Part shown: positions 60,714-64,000 of the stretch, one piece after another
How the letters are laid out: the number at the start of each line of letters is the position of its first letter
Numbering within the stretch: the first letter of the stretch is position 1
Assembly (NCBI RefSeq): GCF_016031615.1
Contig: NZ_JACYXC010000001.1
Location: 7,130,001 to 7,194,000 of the forward strand
Direction: 5' to 3'
Length of the DNA: 64,000 nt
Source: Streptomyces pactum
Lineage (GTDB): Bacteria; Actinomycetota; Actinomycetes; Streptomycetales; Streptomycetaceae
Notes under the pieces: generated by a model
Databases searched by the model: none
What the model was told of the DNA's origin: nothing
The model's input: only the letters and a program-made list of their open reading frames with translations
Made by a program: the position numbers and the translations under genes

Positions 60714-62954
60714 GTGAACAGACGTAGAACGGCCCTGCTCTCCCTGACCGCCCTGATAGCCGCGGGTCTCACCGCGGTGCCCGCCGGCCCTGCCGGGGCG
60801 GACGAGGTCGAGCAGATCAGGAACGGCACCTTCGACACGACCACCGACGGCTGGTGGTCGGACAACGTCACCCTGGGGCTGTCCGACGGCAGGGTCTGCG
60901 CCGACGTGCCGGGCGGCACGGTGAACCGCTGGGACGCCGGCGTCGGCCAGAACGACCTCACGCTCGTCAAGGGGGAGTCCTACCGGTTCAGCTTCAGCGC
61001 GACGGGCACGCCCGAGGGCAACTCCGTCCGTGCCGTCGTGGGCCTGCAGGTCTCGCCGTACGACGCGTACCACGAGGTCACACCGCAGCTGAGCGTCTCC
61101 GGGAACACGTACACCTACACCTTCACCTCCCCCGTCGACACCACTCAGGGGCAGGTCGCCTTCCAGCTCGGCGGCGCCTCCGATCCCTGGCGCTTCTGTC
61201 TGGACGACGTGTCACTCCTGGGTGGGGTGCCGCCGGAGCGGTACGAGCCCGACACCGGCCCCCGGGTCAGGGTCAACCAAGTCGGCTACCTGCCCGGCGG
61301 GCCCAAGAACGCCACTCTCGTCACCGACGCGACCGTGCGGCAGCCGTGGCAGCTGAAGAACGCCTCCGGCGCCGTCATCGCCCGCGGCTGGAGCGTCCCC
61401 CGCGGCGTGGACCCCTCCTCCGGGCAGAACGTCCACTCGATCCACTTCAGCGACCACCGCACCGCAGGGACGGACCTCACCCTGGTCGCCGACGGCGAGA
61501 TCAGCCGCCCCTTCGACATCGGCACCGCCGCCTACGAGAAACTCCGCTTGGACGCCGCGAAGTTCTACTACACCCAGCGCAGCGGGACCGCGATCCGCGA
61601 CGACCTGCGGCCCGGGTACGGCCGCGAGGCCGGTCACGTCGACATCGCCCCCAACCAGGGCGACGGGAACGTGCCCTGCCAGCCCGGTGTCTGCGACTAC
61701 ACCCTCGACGTCACCGGCGGCTGGTACGACGCCGGCGACCACGGCAAGTACGTCGTCAACGGCGGCATCTCCGTCTGGCAGCTCCTCAGCACCTACGAGC
61801 GCGCCAAGTTCGCCCGCACCGGGCAGGCCGAGAAACTGGGCGACGGCTCGCTGAACATCCCCGAGAGCGGCAACAAGGTCCCCGACATCCTCGACGAGGC
61901 CCGCTGGGAGCTGGAGTTCCTGCTCAAGATGCAGGTGCCGGACGGCAGGCCGCTCGCCGGCATGGCCCACCACAAGATCCACGACGAGCAGTGGACCGGC
62001 CTGCCGCTGATGCCCTCCGCCGACCCGCAGAAGCGCGAACTGCACCCGCCGACCACCGCGGCCACCCTGAACCTCGCGGCGACCGCCGCCCAGGCGGCCC
62101 GCCTGTACAAGCCGTACGACTCCCGGTTCGCGGCCACCGCGCTCGCCGCGGCCCGCAAGGCCTGGGTCGCGGCCCTCGCCCACCCCGACGTCCTCGCTTC
62201 CGAGAGCGACGGCATCGGCGGGGGCACCTACGCCGACCGTGACACCACCGACGAGTTCTACTGGGCGGCGACCGAGCTGTACCTGACCACGGGTGCCGAG
62301 GAGTTCGAGGACCACCTCCTGAAGTCCCCGGTCCACAGCGCCGACATCTTCAAGCCGGTCAGCTTCGACTGGGCGGGCACGGCCGTCCCCGCCCGGCTCG
62401 ACCTCGCCACCGTCCCGAACCGGCTGCCCGGTCGCGACAAGGTCCGCCAGTCCGTACGCGTGGGAGCCGACCGCTACCTGGCCACGCTGAAGGCCCACCC
62501 GTACGGCATGCCGTACGCCCCCGCGGGCCACAGGTACGACTGGGGCTCCACCCACCAGATGCTCAACAACGCCGTCGTCCTGGCCACCGCCTACGACATC
62601 ACCGGAAGTGCGAAGTACCGCGACGGGGCCGTCCAGAGCATGGACTACATCTTTGGCCGCAACGCCCTGAACATCTCGTACGTCACCGGCTACGGCGAGG
62701 TCAGCGCGGAGAACCAGCACAGCCGCTGGTACGCCCGCCAGCTCGACCCGGAGCTGCCCCGTCCGCCCGTCGGCTCGCTGTCCGGCGGTCCGAACTCGAG
62801 CATCCAAGACCCGCTCGCTCAGAGTAAACTCCAGGGCTGCATCGGACAGTTCTGCTTCATCGACGACATCCAGTCCTGGTCGACCAACGAACTCACCATC
62901 AACTGGAACTCCGCCCTCACCTGGATGGCCTCCTTCGTGGCCGACCAGCGCTGA
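60714..62954 (+). CDS. GH9 cellulase with N-terminal CBM4-like and Ig-like domains
   Basis: 746 residues from GTG 60714 with GAGGAG seven bases upstream. Signal peptide to about Ala29, a CBM4/9-like module (QIRNGTFDTTTDGWW to about 185), a CelD_N Ig-like domain (RVRVNQVGYLPGGPKNATL) and the GH9 barrel with the catalytic Asp pair in VTGGWYDAGDHGKYVVNGG and the acid Glu in STNELTINWNSALTW. Theme-C-type architecture; acts as a processive endoglucanase or exoglucanase on cellulose. Under the second CebR box. Confidence 0.94.
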   Translation: MNRRRTALLSLTALIAAGLTAVPAGPAGADEVEQIRNGTFDTTTDGWWSDNVTLGLSDGRVCADVPGGTVNRWDAGVGQNDLTLVKGESYRFSFSATGTPEGNSVRAVVGLQVSPYDAYHEVTPQLSVSGNTYTYTFTSPVDTTQGQVAFQLGGASDPWRFCLDDVSLLGGVPPERYEPDTGPRVRVNQVGYLPGGPKNATLVTDATVRQPWQLKNASGAVIARGWSVPRGVDPSSGQNVHSIHFSDHRTAGTDLTLVADGEISRPFDIGTAAYEKLRLDAAKFYYTQRSGTAIRDDLRPGYGREAGHVDIAPNQGDGNVPCQPGVCDYTLDVTGGWYDAGDHGKYVVNGGISVWQLLSTYERAKFARTGQAEKLGDGSLNIPESGNKVPDILDEARWELEFLLKMQVPDGRPLAGMAHHKIHDEQWTGLPLMPSADPQKRELHPPTTAATLNLAATAAQAARLYKPYDSRFAATALAAARKAWVAALAHPDVLASESDGIGGGTYADRDTTDEFYWAATELYLTTGAEEFEDHLLKSPVHSADIFKPVSFDWAGTAVPARLDLATVPNRLPGRDKVRQSVRVGADRYLATLKAHPYGMPYAPAGHRYDWGSTHQMLNNAVVLATAYDITGSAKYRDGAVQSMDYIFGRNALNISYVTGYGEVSAENQHSRWYARQLDPELPRPPVGSLSGGPNSSIQDPLAQSKLQGCIGQFCFIDDIQSWSTNELTINWNSALTWMASFVADQR

Positions 62955-62976
62955 CGGCGCTCGACAGCAGGACGAA

Positions 62977-63007
62977 GCCCGCGTGGCGCCACCGGCGCCG
63001 CGCGGGC
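62977..63007. terminator. Hairpin after the GH9 gene
   Basis: GCCCGCGTGGCGCC pairs with GGCGCCGCGCGGGC, one mismatch, 3-base loop, 22 bases after the stop. Confidence 0.75.
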
Positions 63008-63487
63008 GCCCTCGCCGGCCCCTGGGGCTTTGAACTGCTGCACAGCCGGGCTGTGCTGAACATCGAGCAGTGAATATGACGCCGTCGAATGCCAACCGGT
63101 GTGCGCCGGAGCTCAAGTGCGCGAAAGAGCGGCTGATTGAGTCGTGAGCGCATCGCCCGATGGTGGTGGCCGGTAGCAAGCAAGCGCAGAGGGTATTTTG
63201 CTTTTCCCTGACAGGTCATCGGTTTGATGCTGCGCCAGGCCGCTGGGGACCACTTGGGGGCCACCGATCAGAAAAGGCCCTGATCAGAGGCTGTTTCCTT
63301 GGGGGCCAAGATCGTTCCGATTCGCGGAGCGTTGTCCGGTTCATCACCCGCACCAGCACCGCGGGGCTGTTCGAGTCGCACCACAGCAGTTCACCACCCC
63401 CGATCGTGCTGGGGTGCCGCACGTGACCCGCTCCGCGCCTGGCGCGAGGGCGAGGCCGCCCGCCGGGTTCCGGCGGCGTCCGCCGCT
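63008..63487. other. Intergenic with a GGGGGCCA/CTGATCAG-containing block, no gene seen
   Basis: 63225-63315 contains two TTGGGGGCCA-like stretches around CTGATCAG copies, recalling sequence found next to integration sites, but there is no tRNA end here. No frame in the gap looks coding. Confidence 0.4.
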
Positions 63488-63994
63488 TCAGGCCGCGTCT
63501 TCCCGGAGGGCATCACCGGCGGAAGGCGGGGCCGTCCTGCGCCGGTAGTAGGCGAGGGCGACCGCGATGAGCAGCGGCGGCCAGAACAGCATAGGGATGT
63601 AGCAGACCAGCAGGAGCGCCAACTGCCCCGATGTGCCGGTGCCCTCCGGCCCGATGTGCATGGAGTAGGACCAGAACGCCCGGTAGAGCAGGAACGCCAG
63701 CACCAGCCCGCCCAGCACGGCCGGTACCGTCGCCGCCAGCGGGTGGACCCGGCGCCCTCCCAGCAGCGGGATCCAGCCCGGAACGGTCTCCCCCCACGGC
63801 CGCACCAGGCCCAGGGTGAGCAGTGCCAGCCCTTCGGTGATCACGGCGAGGCCGACCACGTACAGCACCTGCCAGGCGTGCGGGATGGGCATCTCGGACA
63901 CCGGCAGTCCAAACGCGAAGGCGAGCCGCCACAGCGCCGCGGGCAGCGTCACCAGGGGCACGGCGTGGGCCGCCAGGACGGTCCGACGCGCCAC
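63488..63994 (-). CDS. Integral membrane protein of unknown function
   Basis: 168 residues to the GTG at 63994; the window ends six bases further, so the true start could lie outside. Four membrane segments: VPLVTLPAALWRLAFAFGL, VLYVVGLAVITEGLALLTLG, VPAVLGGLVLAFLLYRAF and LALLLVCYIPMLFWPPLLIA, joined by short charged loops, then a basic cytoplasmic end. No recognised family motif. Confidence 0.75.
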   Translation of the reverse strand: MARRTVLAAHAVPLVTLPAALWRLAFAFGLPVSEMPIPHAWQVLYVVGLAVITEGLALLTLGLVRPWGETVPGWIPLLGGRRVHPLAATVPAVLGGLVLAFLLYRAFWSYSMHIGPEGTGTSGQLALLLVCYIPMLFWPPLLIAVALAYYRRRTAPPSAGDALREDAA

Positions 63995-64000
63995 GCCGGG

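Noticed and set aside
63225..63315. Attachment site of an integrated element
   Set aside because: There are internal repeats but no tRNA end, no integrase and no second copy in the window.

Overview
The window is Streptomyces-like DNA. It is very GC-rich with near-saturated G/C third codon positions, and it has ATGA/GTGA operon overlaps, frequent GTG starts, CBM2-tailed cellulases under CebR-type boxes, a TTA codon in a secondary-metabolite gene, and many TetR/MarR/GntR regulators. It looks like an accessory chromosome-arm region with catabolic islands, gene remnants and an old integration scar.

Layout. (1) 1-4854: dipeptide/opine-type ABC importer (binding protein, permease, permease-ATPase fusion, ATPase) plus a TetR. 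(2) 5239-17140: a catabolic block that mixes gamma-glutamyl-amine genes (glutamine-synthetase-like ligase, PuuC-like dehydrogenase, PuuD-like hydrolase) with homoprotocatechuate meta-cleavage genes (HpaE, HpaD, FAH/HpaG-like), an acetoacetate-decarboxylase-family protein, a TetR and a MarR. (3) 17458-22279: arginine deiminase operon arcA-arcB-arcC-YfcC carrier on the minus strand. (4) 22636-28159: broken NfeD/YqiJ-like membrane protein, a truncated PucR-type regulator, then a 259-residue protein that reads as an H2A-like histone fold followed by an H2B-like one, a DUF7660-type protein, and a three-gene operon (small acidic protein, radical SAM/SPASM enzyme, LpxL-like acyltransferase). (5) 28430-31127: FAD oxidoreductase with an ECF41/SigJ-type sigma factor and an nhaA remnant. 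(6) 31543-34907: cyclodipeptide synthase, P450 and a TetR with a perfect palindrome. (7) 35154-47979: GntR regulator, secreted M9 collagenase, transporter remnant, Xaa-Pro aminopeptidase and a complete trans-4-hydroxyproline route (epimerase, three-subunit dehydrogenase, deaminase, 2-ketoglutarate semialdehyde dehydrogenase), tied together by a repeated GntR-type operator. (8) 48558-57859: DUF5713, MerR, anti-sigma-type ATPase, alpha/beta hydrolase, integrase tail, two 430-440 bp direct repeats, small hypotheticals and GNAT. (9) 57996-62954: cellulolytic genes: AA10 LPMO, GH12 and GH9, the latter two divergent around two perfect CebR-type boxes.

The strongest candidate for something undescribed is the histone-doublet-like gene at 23966-24745. 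Next are the radical SAM/acyltransferase operon beside it and the collagen-to-hydroxyproline regulon. At least seven otherwise healthy genes are broken by a single base, several in G/C homopolymers, so indel errors in the assembly should be considered before any is called a pseudogene. All family assignments are from reading translated sequence and remembered family motifs; no database search was run.
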